Program-made: the position numbers and the translations under genes | Assembly (NCBI RefSeq): GCF_003660455.1 | Contig: NZ_QZVR01000014.1 | Location: 19,047 to 83,046, forward strand | DNA length: 64,000 nt | DNA from: Nocardioides ferulae | GTDB taxonomy: Bacteria > Actinomycetota > Actinomycetes > Propionibacteriales > Nocardioidaceae | Direction of reading: 5' to 3' | Shown here: positions 18,915 to 29,108 of the stretch, piece after piece | How positions within the stretch are numbered: position 1 is the first letter of the stretch | How the letters are laid out: every line of letters begins with the position of its first letter | The notes under the pieces: generated by a model | What the model saw: the letters and a program-made list of their open reading frames with translations, nothing else | Databases searched by the model: none | Told to the model about the DNA's origin: nothing

Positions 18915-20609
18915 ATGGAGGAGCGATTGGGGGGCCGGATGCGCGGACTCGGAGCGCTGCGCCCCGCCGAGGCCGCCCGGGGGTTGCTGCTGACCGGTGA
19001 GCCCGATCCACGCCTGCTCCAAGGCAGCCTCGTCATGTTCGTCCTGGTCGACTTCGCGGTCCGTGACGCCTTCACTGCCCAGGTCACCTGGCCGATGACG
19101 GGCCTGGCGCTGACCGTCGTCGTGTGGGCGCTGACGTTCGCGCTGCCATGGGCGCGCCTGCCCCTGGCGGCCCATGCGCTCGTGCCGCTCTTCGACATCG
19201 CCGCTCTGGGGCTGGTCCGGCTGACCCCGAGCGGCTCCGCGGCGGGAATCCTCGTCGTGGTGCCGGCGCTGTGGTTGGGTCGGCAGTTCGGCCGCCGTGG
19301 GGCGCTGCTCGGCGCCCTCGCGGTGCTGGTGCTGGCGTCCGGCCCGGGGCTGGCGGTGCACGGCGTGACGTCGCTGGAGCTCTCCCGGGCGCTGATGATC
19401 GCGGTGATCGCCGGCTGGGTCGGGCTGGCGGTCGCCCTGGGCCTGGAGCGGGTGCGCATCGAACGCGATGAGGCCGAGCGACGCCGGGTCGAGCTCGCCG
19501 AGGCGCTGGCGGTGATCGAGCACCAGCGCCGGGTCTCCGAGGCGATCCTCGACACCGTCGACGTGGGCCTGGTGCTGCTCGACCGGTCCGGGGGCTACAC
19601 CGGCATGAACCGGCGGCACCGCGACTTCATGCGGCTGGCGTTCCCCCAGGGGCACGGGGGAGTGGCCGGTCAGCTGGGCATGGTCTTCGGGCCGGACGGC
19701 CAGACGCCGTTGACCCGCGAGCAGATGCCGAGCTTCCGAGCCACCCGGGGCGAGGAGTTCGACGACGAGCGGATCTGGGTCGGTGAGGACCCCCGCACCC
19801 GTCGGGCACTGTCGGTCTCCTCGCGGAGCGTGCGGGACCCCCACGGCGAGCTGGTCGGGGCGGCGCTCGCCTACAAGGACGTCACCGACTTCATGCAGGC
19901 GCTCCAGGTCAAGGACGAGTTCGTGGCGTCGGTGAGCCACGAGCTGCGGACGCCGCTCACCTCGATCGTGGGCTACCTGCAGTTGCTGCTCGAGCGCGAG
20001 GACCTCGACCCGCAGGCGCTCGACCAGCTCCACGTGGTCGAGCGCAACGCCGACCGGCTTCGGCGGCTGGTGGGCGACCTCCTGCACACCGCCCAGCTCG
20101 ACGAGGGGACGGTGAAGCTGGTGCGCGCGCCGCAGGACCTGGCCGAGATCGTCCGGGAGTGTGTGCGCGCGGCTGAGCCGGCGGCGCGCCAGGCAGGGAT
20201 CGAGCTCACCTGTGCCACCCCAGAGACGCTCACGACCCTGGTCGACGGGGAGCGGTTCGCCCAGGTGGTCGACAACCTGCTCAGCAATGCCGTCAAGTAC
20301 ACCCTGCCCGGCGGCCGAGTGGACGTGGCGCTGACCCAGGACGGCAGCCGGGTCGAGCTGAGCGTCCGCGACTCCGGCATCGGCATCGCCCCGGCCGACC
20401 GCAAGCTGCTGTTCCAGCGGTTCTTCCGCTCGCGGGAGGCCGAGGAGCGCTCGATCCAAGGAGTCGGCCTGGGCCTGTCGATCGCCAAGGCGATCGTCGA
20501 GGGCCACGGCGGACGGATCGAGGTGGAGAGCGAGCTCGGTCGAGGCAGCGTCTTCCGGATCCGGCTGCCCATCGATCAGCAGCCGGCCCGGGCCGTGCCG
20601 AGCGCCTGA
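18915..20609 (+). CDS. PAS-containing sensor histidine kinase
   Basis: About 564 residues. Four or five N-terminal membrane helices (to about residue 175) precede a PAS domain and then HisKA with ASVSHELRTPLTSIVGYLQ and HATPase boxes (LLSNAVKYTL, DSGIGIAPAD, GVGLGLSIAKAIVEGH). It is a class I bacterial sensor kinase with no regulator gene beside it. Nine bp separate it from the zur gene on the other strand, so their transcripts converge. Alternative start: GTG at 18903. Confidence 0.88.
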   Translation: MEERLGGRMRGLGALRPAEAARGLLLTGEPDPRLLQGSLVMFVLVDFAVRDAFTAQVTWPMTGLALTVVVWALTFALPWARLPLAAHALVPLFDIAALGLVRLTPSGSAAGILVVVPALWLGRQFGRRGALLGALAVLVLASGPGLAVHGVTSLELSRALMIAVIAGWVGLAVALGLERVRIERDEAERRRVELAEALAVIEHQRRVSEAILDTVDVGLVLLDRSGGYTGMNRRHRDFMRLAFPQGHGGVAGQLGMVFGPDGQTPLTREQMPSFRATRGEEFDDERIWVGEDPRTRRALSVSSRSVRDPHGELVGAALAYKDVTDFMQALQVKDEFVASVSHELRTPLTSIVGYLQLLLEREDLDPQALDQLHVVERNADRLRRLVGDLLHTAQLDEGTVKLVRAPQDLAEIVRECVRAAEPAARQAGIELTCATPETLTTLVDGERFAQVVDNLLSNAVKYTLPGGRVDVALTQDGSRVELSVRDSGIGIAPADRKLLFQRFFRSREAEERSIQGVGLGLSIAKAIVEGHGGRIEVESELGRGSVFRIRLPIDQQPARAVPSA

Positions 20610-20619
20610 CCCACTCGGG

Positions 20620-21036
20620 TCAGGACTCCGCGCAGGTCGGGCAGGTGCCGAAGATCTCCAGGGTGTGGCTCACGTCGGCGAACCCGTGCCGATCGGCGAT
20701 CGCGCGCGTCCAGCGCTCGACCGCGGGGCCCTCGACCTCCACCGTGGCGCCGCACGAGCGGCACACCAGGTGGTGGTGGTGGCTGCCCGAGCAACGGCGA
20801 TAGACCGCCTCGCCGTCCTCGGTGCGCAGCATGTCGACCTCCCCGGCGTCCGCGAGCCGCTGGAGGGTGCGGTAGACCGTGGCGAGACCCACCGGGTCTC
20901 CGCGACGGCCCAGCAGTTCGTGGATCTCCTGGGCGGAGCGGAAGTCGTCGCACGCGGCCAGGGCCTCCGACACGGCCCGGCGTTGCCGGGTCGGCCGCAG
21001 GGGAGCGCTCTCGGCCGGGGGCTCAGTGCTCGTCAT
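20620..21036 (-). CDS. zur: Zinc uptake regulator, Fur family
   Basis: About 138 residues. The winged-helix domain (RQRRAVSEALAACDDFRSAQ, then PVGLATVYRTLQRLADAGEVD) recognises DNA, and the HHHHLVCRSCG and FGTCPTC motifs hold zinc. It overlaps the end of znuB by 14 bp in the same leftward operon as the zinc transporter, which fits Zur, a repressor that binds DNA with zinc bound, rather than Fur itself. The two Zur-like palindromes upstream of znuA are its expected targets, giving autoregulation. Confidence 0.9.
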   Translation of the reverse strand: MTSTEPPAESAPLRPTRQRRAVSEALAACDDFRSAQEIHELLGRRGDPVGLATVYRTLQRLADAGEVDMLRTEDGEAVYRRCSGSHHHHLVCRSCGATVEVEGPAVERWTRAIADRHGFADVSHTLEIFGTCPTCAES

Positions 21037-22027
21037 AGTGCTCTCCGTGCGGTGCATGGCGATGGCCGTCGTGCACGTAGTCGACGTGGTCGCCGTGGGG
21101 GATCGCCGGGTGGCCGCAGTCGGGGCCGTGCACGTGGTCGTGGGCGTCGATGACGAGGTGCTCGTCGGTGGGGAGCGCCGGGAAGGGCCGGCGCCGGCGC
21201 TGCCGTCGGCGCAGCAGCACCCCGACCGGCCAGGTCGCCACGAAGCAGGCCAGGGCCAGCAGCACGATCGCCGGGCCGGGGGCCACGGTCAGGTCGTGCT
21301 CCTCGGAGAGGTACGCCGCGACCAGCAGGCCGCCGACCCCCGCACCGGCGCCCACCGCGACCGCACCGCCGATCGTGGCGCGGAACGAGCGGGCCAGCTG
21401 CTGTGAGGCGGCCACCGGCACGATCATCAGCGCCGAGACCAGGAGCAGCCCGACCGTGCGCATCGCGACCGTCACCGTCACCGCGGCCAGCACCGCGACC
21501 AGCAGGTTGTAGCCCCGGACGTTCAGCCCGGCCACCTTGGCGAAGTCCTGGTCCTGCGCCACCGTGAACAGCTGGGGCAGCAGGCCGAGGCCGAGCACCA
21601 CGATGACCAGGGCCAGGCCCAGCGTGAACCAGATGTCGCTGATCGAGATCGAGGTGATCGAGCCGAAGAGGTAGCGCTGGAGGGTGACGGCGCCCTGCTC
21701 GGCCAGACCGGTGATCATCACGCCTCCGGCGAGACCGCCGTAGAAGAGCAGCGCGAGCGCCAGGTCGCCGCTGGTGTGACCGCGGTCGCGGATGGCCTCG
21801 ATCGCGACGGCGCCGAGCACCGCCACCGCCACCGCCGTCCAGGTCGGGGCGAACCCCGTCCACAGTCCCAGGGCCACGCCGGTGACCGCGACGTGGCCGA
21901 GACCGTCGCCGAGCAGCGCGAGCCGGCGCTGCACCAGATAGGTGCCGATCACCGGGGCGGCCAGCCCGGTCACCAGCGCGGCCAGCAGGGCCCGCTGCAT
22001 GAAGGGTTCGCGCAGCAGCTCGATCAC
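21023..22027 (-). CDS. znuB: Zinc ABC transporter permease
   Basis: A 334-residue integral membrane protein of the ABC-3 family with about eight hydrophobic segments. The stretch AALVTGLAAPVIGTYLVQRRLALLGDGLGHVAVTG is the family's N-terminal block. The C-terminal tail is His-rich (DEHLVIDAHDHVHGPDCGH and further HGDH/HDGH), which may bind zinc at the cytoplasmic face. Start GTG overlaps the znuC stop (GTGA), and zur follows downstream with a 14-bp overlap. Confidence 0.92.
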   Translation of the reverse strand: MIELLREPFMQRALLAALVTGLAAPVIGTYLVQRRLALLGDGLGHVAVTGVALGLWTGFAPTWTAVAVAVLGAVAIEAIRDRGHTSGDLALALLFYGGLAGGVMITGLAEQGAVTLQRYLFGSITSISISDIWFTLGLALVIVVLGLGLLPQLFTVAQDQDFAKVAGLNVRGYNLLVAVLAAVTVTVAMRTVGLLLVSALMIVPVAASQQLARSFRATIGGAVAVGAGAGVGGLLVAAYLSEEHDLTVAPGPAIVLLALACFVATWPVGVLLRRRQRRRRPFPALPTDEHLVIDAHDHVHGPDCGHPAIPHGDHVDYVHDGHRHAPHGEHYDEH

Positions 22028-22836
22028 CAGGTCACCTCCTCGTCCCGTCGGTCCATCGGGGCGATCACTCCGGGGTGGTGGTCGTGCCGGCCCGCCTCGG
22101 GGTGGTGGTGGCCGTGCGCGTCGTCGACGGCCAGCGGTGGCCCGTCGTAGACCTTGCACCCGTCGCGCAGCACCACGGTGCGGTCGACCAGCGGCGCCAG
22201 TGGGCCGAGCTCGTGGGTCACGAGCACGATCGTGCTCCCGGCCTCGGACAGGGCGTGCAGGGCCCCGGCGAGCGCCTGCTGGTTGGGCAGGTCGACCCCG
22301 GCGGTCGGCTCGTCGAGGAAGAACAGGTCGGGTCCGCCGGCCAGGGCCCGGGCGATGAGCACCCGCTGCTGCTGACCGCCCGAGAGCGTGGCGACGCTGT
22401 CCTTGGCCCGGTCGGCGAGGCCGACGAGCTCGAGGGCCGACTCGACGGCGGCCCGGTCGGCGCGGCTCGCCGGGCGCAGCCCGCGACGGCGGGTCAGCCG
22501 GCCCGACGCCACCACCTCGCGCACCGAGGTCGGGACTCCGCTCGCTGCCCCCGCGCGCTGCGGCACGAACCCGAGCCGGTGCCAGTCGCGGAACGACTCC
22601 AGGGGGGTGCCGAAGAGCGTGAGGGTGCCGCGGGCCAACGGCCGCAGGCCGGTCAGTGCCCGCACCAGCGTCGACTTGCCGGAGCCGTTGGGGCCGAGCA
22701 GCGTGACGAACTCACCTGACCGCACGGTCAGGTCGACGCGCCGCAGCACGGGACGGCCGGCGATGACGACCGCGCCGTCGCGCAGGTCGATGACGGGAGA
22801 GTCGGGGACGCTCGGGTCGCTGGGCGAGCTGCTCAA
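22024..22836 (-). CDS. znuC: Zinc ABC transporter ATP-binding protein
   Basis: A 270-residue ATPase. Walker A is LLGPNGSGKSTLVRAL, the signature motif is LSGGQQQRVLIARALA, Walker B is DLFFLDEPTAGVD, and the H-loop lies at LVTHEL. A His-rich C-terminal tail (DDAHGHHHPEAGRHDHHP) is added to the normal ATPase and may be a zinc sensor. It overlaps znuA and znuB at both ends by 4 bp. Confidence 0.93.
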   Translation of the reverse strand: MSSSPSDPSVPDSPVIDLRDGAVVIAGRPVLRRVDLTVRSGEFVTLLGPNGSGKSTLVRALTGLRPLARGTLTLFGTPLESFRDWHRLGFVPQRAGAASGVPTSVREVVASGRLTRRRGLRPASRADRAAVESALELVGLADRAKDSVATLSGGQQQRVLIARALAGGPDLFFLDEPTAGVDLPNQQALAGALHALSEAGSTIVLVTHELGPLAPLVDRTVVLRDGCKVYDGPPLAVDDAHGHHHPEAGRHDHHPGVIAPMDRRDEEVTW

Positions 22837-23768
22837 CAGCGGTTCGCCTCCCGCAGCGCGGTGAGGTTCTGGCGCATGAGGGAAAGGTAGTCCTCTCCGG
22901 AGGTCTCGTCGGAGAGCCCCTCGACGGTGTCGAGCACCCCCGTCTCGACCCCGGCGTCGCGGGCCAGGGTCTCGGCGACGTCGGGGCTGACCAGGGTCTC
23001 CGAGAACACCGTGGTGACGCCCTCCTCCTCGATCAGGTCGGCCAGGTCGGCCAGCGCGGCCGGTGTCGGCTCGGAGTTGGGGGAGATGCCGTTGATCGAC
23101 TCGAGGTGGAGGCCGTACTTGGCCAGGTAGCCGAACGCGTCGTGGTTGGTGACCACCGTGGTCACCTCGCAGCCGGCGAGCGCCTCGGCGAACTCCCGGT
23201 CCAGCGCCTCCAGGTCGGCCCGCAACGTCTCCGCGTTCGCCCGGTAGTCCGCGGCGTTGTCGGGGTCGATCTCGGCCAGCTGCTCGGCGACCGCGTCGCC
23301 GACCTCGGCCATCCGCAGCGGGTCGTGCCAGAAGTGCGGGTCCTCCTCGCCGTGGTCGTGGTCCTCGTCTTCGGCGTGCTCGTCCTCGTCGTGGTCGCTC
23401 TCGGCGAACGGCACCAGGTCCACGACCTCGGCCACGTCGAGCAGCCGGCCCTCGGCGGTCTCCTCGGCGGCCTCGTCGACGCCGGGCTGCAGGCCGCCCA
23501 CGTAGACCAGCAGTGCGGCGTTCGCGACGTCCGCGGTCTGCCCGATGCCGAGCTCGGCGTCGTGCGGCTCGGCGCCGGGGGCCGTGAGGTTCTCGACGCC
23601 GAACCCGTCGCCGGCGACCCGGGAGGCGACGTACTCCAGGGGGTAGAGACCCACGGCGATGGTCCGGGAGTCAGGCGCCGCCGCGTCGTCCTCGGTGAGG
23701 GCGCCGCACCCGGTCACGGTGAGGGTCAGCGCGGCTGCGGCAGCGGGGAGGGACAGGCGGGATCGCAT
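22833..23768 (-). CDS. znuA: Zinc ABC transporter substrate-binding lipoprotein
   Basis: A 311-residue secreted lipoprotein. The lipobox TLTVTGC gives a lipid-modified Cys near residue 21. The mature protein has the cluster-9 zinc-binding fold with an acidic/His-rich loop (DHDEDEHAEDEDHDHGEEDPHFWHDP) and further His residues at NHDAFGYLAKY. It binds zinc outside the membrane for the ZnuBC permease. The start MRSRLSLPAA is preferred because a longer frame upstream would run through the Zur boxes. Confidence 0.92.
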   Translation of the reverse strand: MRSRLSLPAAAAALTLTVTGCGALTEDDAAAPDSRTIAVGLYPLEYVASRVAGDGFGVENLTAPGAEPHDAELGIGQTADVANAALLVYVGGLQPGVDEAAEETAEGRLLDVAEVVDLVPFAESDHDEDEHAEDEDHDHGEEDPHFWHDPLRMAEVGDAVAEQLAEIDPDNAADYRANAETLRADLEALDREFAEALAGCEVTTVVTNHDAFGYLAKYGLHLESINGISPNSEPTPAALADLADLIEEEGVTTVFSETLVSPDVAETLARDAGVETGVLDTVEGLSDETSGEDYLSLMRQNLTALREANRC

Positions 23769-23782
23769 GAGAATCATTCTCA
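23768..23782. promoter_or_regulatory. Zur box 1 (TGAGAATCATTCTCA)
   Basis: A 7-1-7 palindrome matching the Fur/Zur family pattern, starting at the znuA start codon. Its twin follows with centres 22 bp apart. Binding of zinc-loaded Zur here would block znuA-znuC-znuB-zur transcription. Confidence 0.8.
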
Positions 23783-23789
23783 CACCTGG

Positions 23790-23804
23790 TGAGAATGATT
23801 TTCA
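23790..23804. promoter_or_regulatory. Zur box 2 (TGAGAATGATTTTCA)
   Basis: The second 7-1-7 box upstream of znuA. It differs from the first only in its centre base and one arm base. Tandem boxes are typical of tightly repressed zinc-uptake promoters. Confidence 0.8.
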
Positions 23805-23859
23805 AGTCGGGGTCGCCGGTGCGTAGGTCGGGCGTGATGGTGGGCACTAGGCTGCCGGG

Positions 23860-24180
23860 GTGCTGGTGGTGTCGAGGTTCCGCGTGTCCGATGACGAGGC
23901 CGAGGTCTTCCGTGCCGACCTCGAGGCCGCTCGCGCCACGCTGGCCGCCCGGCCCGGGTTCGTGTCGGCCCAGATCGGCCGGAACCTCGACGAGCCCGAG
24001 CTGTGGGTGCTCACCACCACCTGGGAGAACGTCGGCGCCTATCGCCGCGCGCTGTCGTCCTACGACGTCAAGCTCGGCGCGGTGCCGCTGCTCAGTCGAG
24101 CCCTCGACGAGCCCAGCGCCTACGAGCCGGTCGAGCCCGGCACCTCGTTGAACGTCGATCGCGCGCGCTCGTTAGGCTGA
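23860..24180 (+). CDS. Antibiotic biosynthesis monooxygenase-like domain protein
   Basis: A 106-residue alpha-beta barrel pattern: [22 protein letters not shown], then [40 protein letters not shown]. This dimeric ABM fold serves as quinone monooxygenase, heme-degrading enzyme or unknown. No catalytic residues unique to a subfamily are evident. It is divergent from znuA, 80 bp away, and about 60 bp before glyS. Confidence 0.75.
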   Translation: MLVVSRFRVSDDEAEVFRADLEAARATLAARPGFVSAQIGRNLDEPELWVLTTTWENVGAYRRALSSYDVKLGAVPLLSRALDEPSAYEPVEPGTSLNVDRARSLG

Positions 24181-24242
24181 AGGCTTCCCCGTCCGCCCGG
24201 GGCCGGCAGCCGGCCGGCCGTGACCGCAGGAGCATCCCCGAA

Positions 24243-25640
<1,398 letters not shown>

Positions 25641-25674
25641 GTCACCGGGGTGTGACCCGGGGCACAATCTCCGC

Positions 25675-26430
25675 ATGAGCGTCCGCACAAGCCGACCCGG
25701 CCTCCGGCACCGACTGGCCGTCGCGCTGCTCGCGGCGCTCACGCTGAGCGCGTGCTCGGGCGACGACGACGCCGGCGCCGAGGACACTCCGGCGCCGGTG
25801 GCCACACCTGACGGCTCGACGACCAGCACCCCGACCGGCACTCCCACCGCCGAGCCCAGCCCGCCGGCGTACCTCCCGGTGCCCGACGGGGTGGAGCTGA
25901 CCGAGCCCGGCAGCGAACTCCCGCTCGACGAGTCGGCCGTTGTGGCCTGGCGGCCCCGGCAGAACCTGACGGGCGTCATCGAGGTGAAGGTCGAAGAGCT
26001 GCTGCGCACCACGCTGGAGGAGTCGTTCGAGGGGTGGCAGCTCGACGAGCAGGTCACCGAGCCGCGGCCCTACTTCGTCACCGCCAGGATCCGCAACGTC
26101 GGCGACTCCGACCTGGGCGGCCAGCGAGTGCCGCTCTACGTCATCGACGACCGGAATCGGCTGATCGAGTCATCCCGATTCGCCGACCGCTTCGCGGCCT
26201 GCCCGAGCACTCCGTTCCCGAAGAAGTTCGAGTCCGGCGACCGGATCGACGTCTGCCTGGTCTACCTGGTGCCTGACTCCGGGCGGCTCGAGGGCGTGAG
26301 CTTCCGCCCGCACGAGGAGTTCAACCCGATCACCTGGACCGGTCGGATCCAGCCGCTGGCGAAGCGGGGCACGCCGGCGGACGGTGAGAGGTCGAAGGGG
26401 CCGAACGGCGGTCGGGGCGGCGCCCGCTGA
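25675..26430 (+). CDS. Hypothetical lipoprotein
   Basis: A 251-residue protein with a lipobox LTLSAC near residue 25, a Thr/Pro/Ser-rich linker after it (ATPDGSTTSTPTGTPTAEPS), and a folded C-terminal domain with a Trp/Arg-rich core and a Cys pair (FAACPSTPF and DVCLVYLVP). The last domain resembles DUF4352-like extracellular beta-sandwich folds; no function assigned. It is the second gene after glyS with 34 bp between. Confidence 0.6.
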   Translation: MSVRTSRPGLRHRLAVALLAALTLSACSGDDDAGAEDTPAPVATPDGSTTSTPTGTPTAEPSPPAYLPVPDGVELTEPGSELPLDESAVVAWRPRQNLTGVIEVKVEELLRTTLEESFEGWQLDEQVTEPRPYFVTARIRNVGDSDLGGQRVPLYVIDDRNRLIESSRFADRFAACPSTPFPKKFESGDRIDVCLVYLVPDSGRLEGVSFRPHEEFNPITWTGRIQPLAKRGTPADGERSKGPNGGRGGAR

Positions 26431-26476
26431 CGCCGACGGTTTGGGGCCCTCACGGGCGTCCGGGAGAATGGCCCCC

Positions 26477-27616
26477 ATGCCCGCTCTGCCCGACTCGCTG
26501 ACGCTGGGGTCGCTGCGCGTCGAGACCCCGGTGGTGCTGGCGCCGATGGCCGGGGTCACCAACGCCGCCTTCCGGCGGCTGTGCGCGGAACAGGGCGCGG
26601 GCCTCTACGTCTGCGAGATGATCACCTCCCGCGGGCTGGTCGAGGGCGACCAGCACACTCGCGACATGCTCGTCTTCGACGAGGCCGAGACCCGGCGCTC
26701 GGTGCAGCTCTACGGCACCGACCCGGCCTATGTCGGCAAGGCCGCCGAGATCCTCTGCGCCGAGTACGGCGTCGCCCACATCGACTTGAACTTCGGCTGC
26801 CCCGTGCCGAAGGTCACCCGCAAGGGGGGCGGCGGAGCACTCCCGTGGAAGCGCGGCCTGCTGGCCGCGATCCTCGAGCACGCCGTCGCGGCGGCCACAC
26901 CGTACGACGTCCCGGTGACCATGAAGACCCGCAAGGGCATCGACGAGGCGCACCTGACCTTCCTCGACGCCGGGCGGATCGCCCAGGAGTCCGGCTGCGC
27001 GGCGATCGCGCTGCACGGTCGCACCGTGGCGCAGGCCTACTCCGGCACCGCCGACTGGGAGGCGATCGGCGAGCTGGTCGCCCATGTCGACATCCCGGTG
27101 CTCGGCAACGGCGACATCTGGGAGGCCGCCGACGCGGTGCGCATGGTCGAGCAGACCGGTGCCGCGGGGGTCGTCGTCGGGCGCGGCTGCCTGGGCCGGC
27201 CCTGGCTGTTCCGCGACCTCGCGGCGGCGTTCGCGGGGGAGCGGGTCTCCACCCTGCCCACCCTCGGCGAGGTCGCGGCGATGATGCACCGCCACGCCGA
27301 GCTGCTCGCCCAGCACATGGGGGAGGAGCGCGGTTGCAAGGAGTTCCGCAAGCACGTCTCGTGGTACCTCAAGGGGTTCCGGGCCGGTGGCGACCTGCGC
27401 CGCTCGCTCGCGTTGGTGCAGACGCTGTCCGAGCTCGACGGGCTGCTGGCCCAGCTCGACCCCGCCGAGCCGTTCCCGGTGCACGAGCTCGGTGCTCCGC
27501 GGGGTCGTCAGGGGTCGCCGCGTGAGCGGGTGGCGCTGCCCGAGGGCTGGCTGGACGACGCGGACGGTGCCGGATGTGCCGTGCCGGAGGACGCCGCTGC
27601 CGGTTCGGGCGGCTGA
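26477..27616 (+). CDS. dusB: tRNA-dihydrouridine synthase
   Basis: A 379-residue FMN enzyme that reduces uridine in the tRNA D-loop. The TIM-barrel start VVLAPMAGVTNAAFRRLC, the catalytic-Cys loop LNFGCPVPKVTRKGGGGAL, and AIALHGRTVAQAYSGTADW and VLGNGDIWEAADAVRM are typical of the Dus family. The start at 26477 has a good GGAG ribosome site 10 bases before it; an in-frame ATG at 26468 is too close to it. The C-terminal extension beyond residue 330 is Arg/Pro-rich. Confidence 0.9.
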   Translation: MPALPDSLTLGSLRVETPVVLAPMAGVTNAAFRRLCAEQGAGLYVCEMITSRGLVEGDQHTRDMLVFDEAETRRSVQLYGTDPAYVGKAAEILCAEYGVAHIDLNFGCPVPKVTRKGGGGALPWKRGLLAAILEHAVAAATPYDVPVTMKTRKGIDEAHLTFLDAGRIAQESGCAAIALHGRTVAQAYSGTADWEAIGELVAHVDIPVLGNGDIWEAADAVRMVEQTGAAGVVVGRGCLGRPWLFRDLAAAFAGERVSTLPTLGEVAAMMHRHAELLAQHMGEERGCKEFRKHVSWYLKGFRAGGDLRRSLALVQTLSELDGLLAQLDPAEPFPVHELGAPRGRQGSPRERVALPEGWLDDADGAGCAVPEDAAAGSGG

Positions 27617-27773
27617 CGGCCCGCCCCGGCGTGAGCAGCGACACGGATGTTTTAACGCTCAAGGATTGGGCTCGCCTGCCGACCTGTGGTTTGGTGAGTC
27701 CCGCGCCGGACCACCGTGACCATCTCGTGACCTCGGCGCCGCCCCCGTTCGCAACAGCAAAGGACCCAACGCT

Positions 27774-28643
27774 GTGGCAGAGCATCGCCACAAGCGGGAG
27801 ACCAATGCCCGCCGCAAGCCCCGTGCCGTGCTGGTCGCCGGCCCCGTCGCGCTCCTGGCCACCGCCTCCGTCGTGAGTCTCGGCGTGCTCGGTGCCGACC
27901 CGGTGCCGGGCGACCTGCTCGCGCAGGACGTCGCCGCCAGCGCGGGCGGACAGATCGACCCGCCCGCCGTCCCGGAGCGACAGGTCGTGCTCTCGCGTGC
28001 CGGCTCGCGCATCGAGCGGGTCGAGAAGCCGACCCAGGTCGAGTTGCTCACCGCGCCTGCGGCCACCCGGGCCGCCATCGGCAAGGCCGAGACCCGGCTG
28101 TGGACCACCGCCGCGCTCAACCTGTGGACCACCCCCGCCGAGAGCGCCACCAAGGTCGGCGTCCTCGACGAGGGCGAGAAGGTCCTGGTCACCGGCCGCA
28201 GCCTGTTGGGCCGCGAGGAGATCGTGCTGGACGGCGTGGCCCGCTGGGTCACCGCCGGCTACCTCAGCGACGAGGAGCCGGTCGCCGGCCTCGGCGCCGA
28301 CTGCACCAACGGCACCTCGGTCCCGAGCGGCGTCAGCCCCAACATCGTCAAGGTCCACCAGGCCGTCTGCGCCGCGTTCCCCACCATCACCACCTACGGC
28401 ACGTTCCGCAGCGACGGTGAGCACGGGCAGGGCATCGCGGTCGACATCATGGTCAGCGGCGCCCTCGGCTGGGAGGTCGCGGAGTTCATCCGCGCCCACT
28501 ACGCCGAGCTCGGGGTCAGCTACCTCATCTACTCCCAGAAGATCTGGTCGGTGGAGCGCTCCGGCGAGGGGTGGCGGGGCATGTCGGACCGGGGGTCCGC
28601 GACCGCCAACCACTACGACCACGTCCACGTCACGACGTACTGA
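27774..28643 (+). CDS. Exported SH3-like domain protein with ARB_07466-type C-terminal domain
   Basis: A 289-residue protein. An N-terminal basic region and a membrane segment (about residues 19-40) act as signal or anchor. A central SH3-like domain (LWTTAALNLWTTPAESATKVGVL to GYLSDEEPV) is followed by a C-terminal domain with NIVKVHQAVCAAFPTITTYG and ATANHYDHVHVTTY. Proteins of this kind are exported and probably bind the cell wall; a hydrolytic role is possible because the final His-rich motif resembles a metal site, but this is not certain. It follows dusB by 158 bp. Confidence 0.65.
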   Translation: MAEHRHKRETNARRKPRAVLVAGPVALLATASVVSLGVLGADPVPGDLLAQDVAASAGGQIDPPAVPERQVVLSRAGSRIERVEKPTQVELLTAPAATRAAIGKAETRLWTTAALNLWTTPAESATKVGVLDEGEKVLVTGRSLLGREEIVLDGVARWVTAGYLSDEEPVAGLGADCTNGTSVPSGVSPNIVKVHQAVCAAFPTITTYGTFRSDGEHGQGIAVDIMVSGALGWEVAEFIRAHYAELGVSYLIYSQKIWSVERSGEGWRGMSDRGSATANHYDHVHVTTY

Positions 28644-28721
28644 GAGGCCGACGGGCCTCGGGTTTGGGCGGGCCGGCGGCCGGTCATGATGTGCGTGTCC
28701 TGCGCATCGAAGGAGACGCAC

Positions 28722-29108
28722 ATGCCTACCCTGCGCCCGTCTCGGGGGCCCCGACCGGTCGCCGGCCGTCTTCGGCCGACCCTGGTGCTTGTCCTGGCTC
28801 TGCTCGTGGCTCCGGCCATGGCCGGTTGCACGACCGAGGTCTCGGCCGGGCCCAACCGCTTCATCAGCGAGGAGCGGCTCGAGGAGGCGCTGATTGAGCA
28901 GATCACCGCCGAGGCCGGTCAGGCCCCCGACGACATCGACTGCCCCGAGGGGCTCGAGGACGAGGTGGGTGACAAGGTGACCTGCCTGCTGACCGCCGGA
29001 GTCGACGAGCTCGACGTGTGGGTCGAGGTCACCTCGGTCGACGGCGAGATCATCAACTTCGAGTCCGAGATCGGCCAGGTCAAGGCCCCGGAGGGTGGTG
29101 CCTCGTGA
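28722..29108 (+). CDS. DUF4333-like lipoprotein
   Basis: A 128-residue lipoprotein. The signal ends at a lipobox MAGC (about residue 36). The mature part carries RLEEALIEQITAEAGQAPDDIDCPEGLEDEVGDKVTCLL, matching DUF4333, a short extracellular domain of unknown function with two Cys. RBS AAGGAG 8 bp upstream. It overlaps the next gene by 4 bp (GTGA). Confidence 0.75.
   Translation: MPTLRPSRGPRPVAGRLRPTLVLVLALLVAPAMAGCTTEVSAGPNRFISEERLEEALIEQITAEAGQAPDDIDCPEGLEDEVGDKVTCLLTAGVDELDVWVEVTSVDGEIINFESEIGQVKAPEGGAS

Noticed and set aside
17190..20507. A very long (1105-codon) open frame on the minus strand across recO-uppS-kinase
   Set aside because: It is a shadow of high-GC coding on the plus strand: recO, uppS and the kinase are clearly real, and the frame has Arg/Gly/His/Pro-rich, low-complexity translation with no domain.
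27617..27773. Possible c-di-AMP-type riboswitch before the exported SH3-domain gene
   Set aside because: Such riboswitches often precede wall-hydrolase genes in actinobacteria, but I could not place the conserved core elements in this 157-bp stretch.
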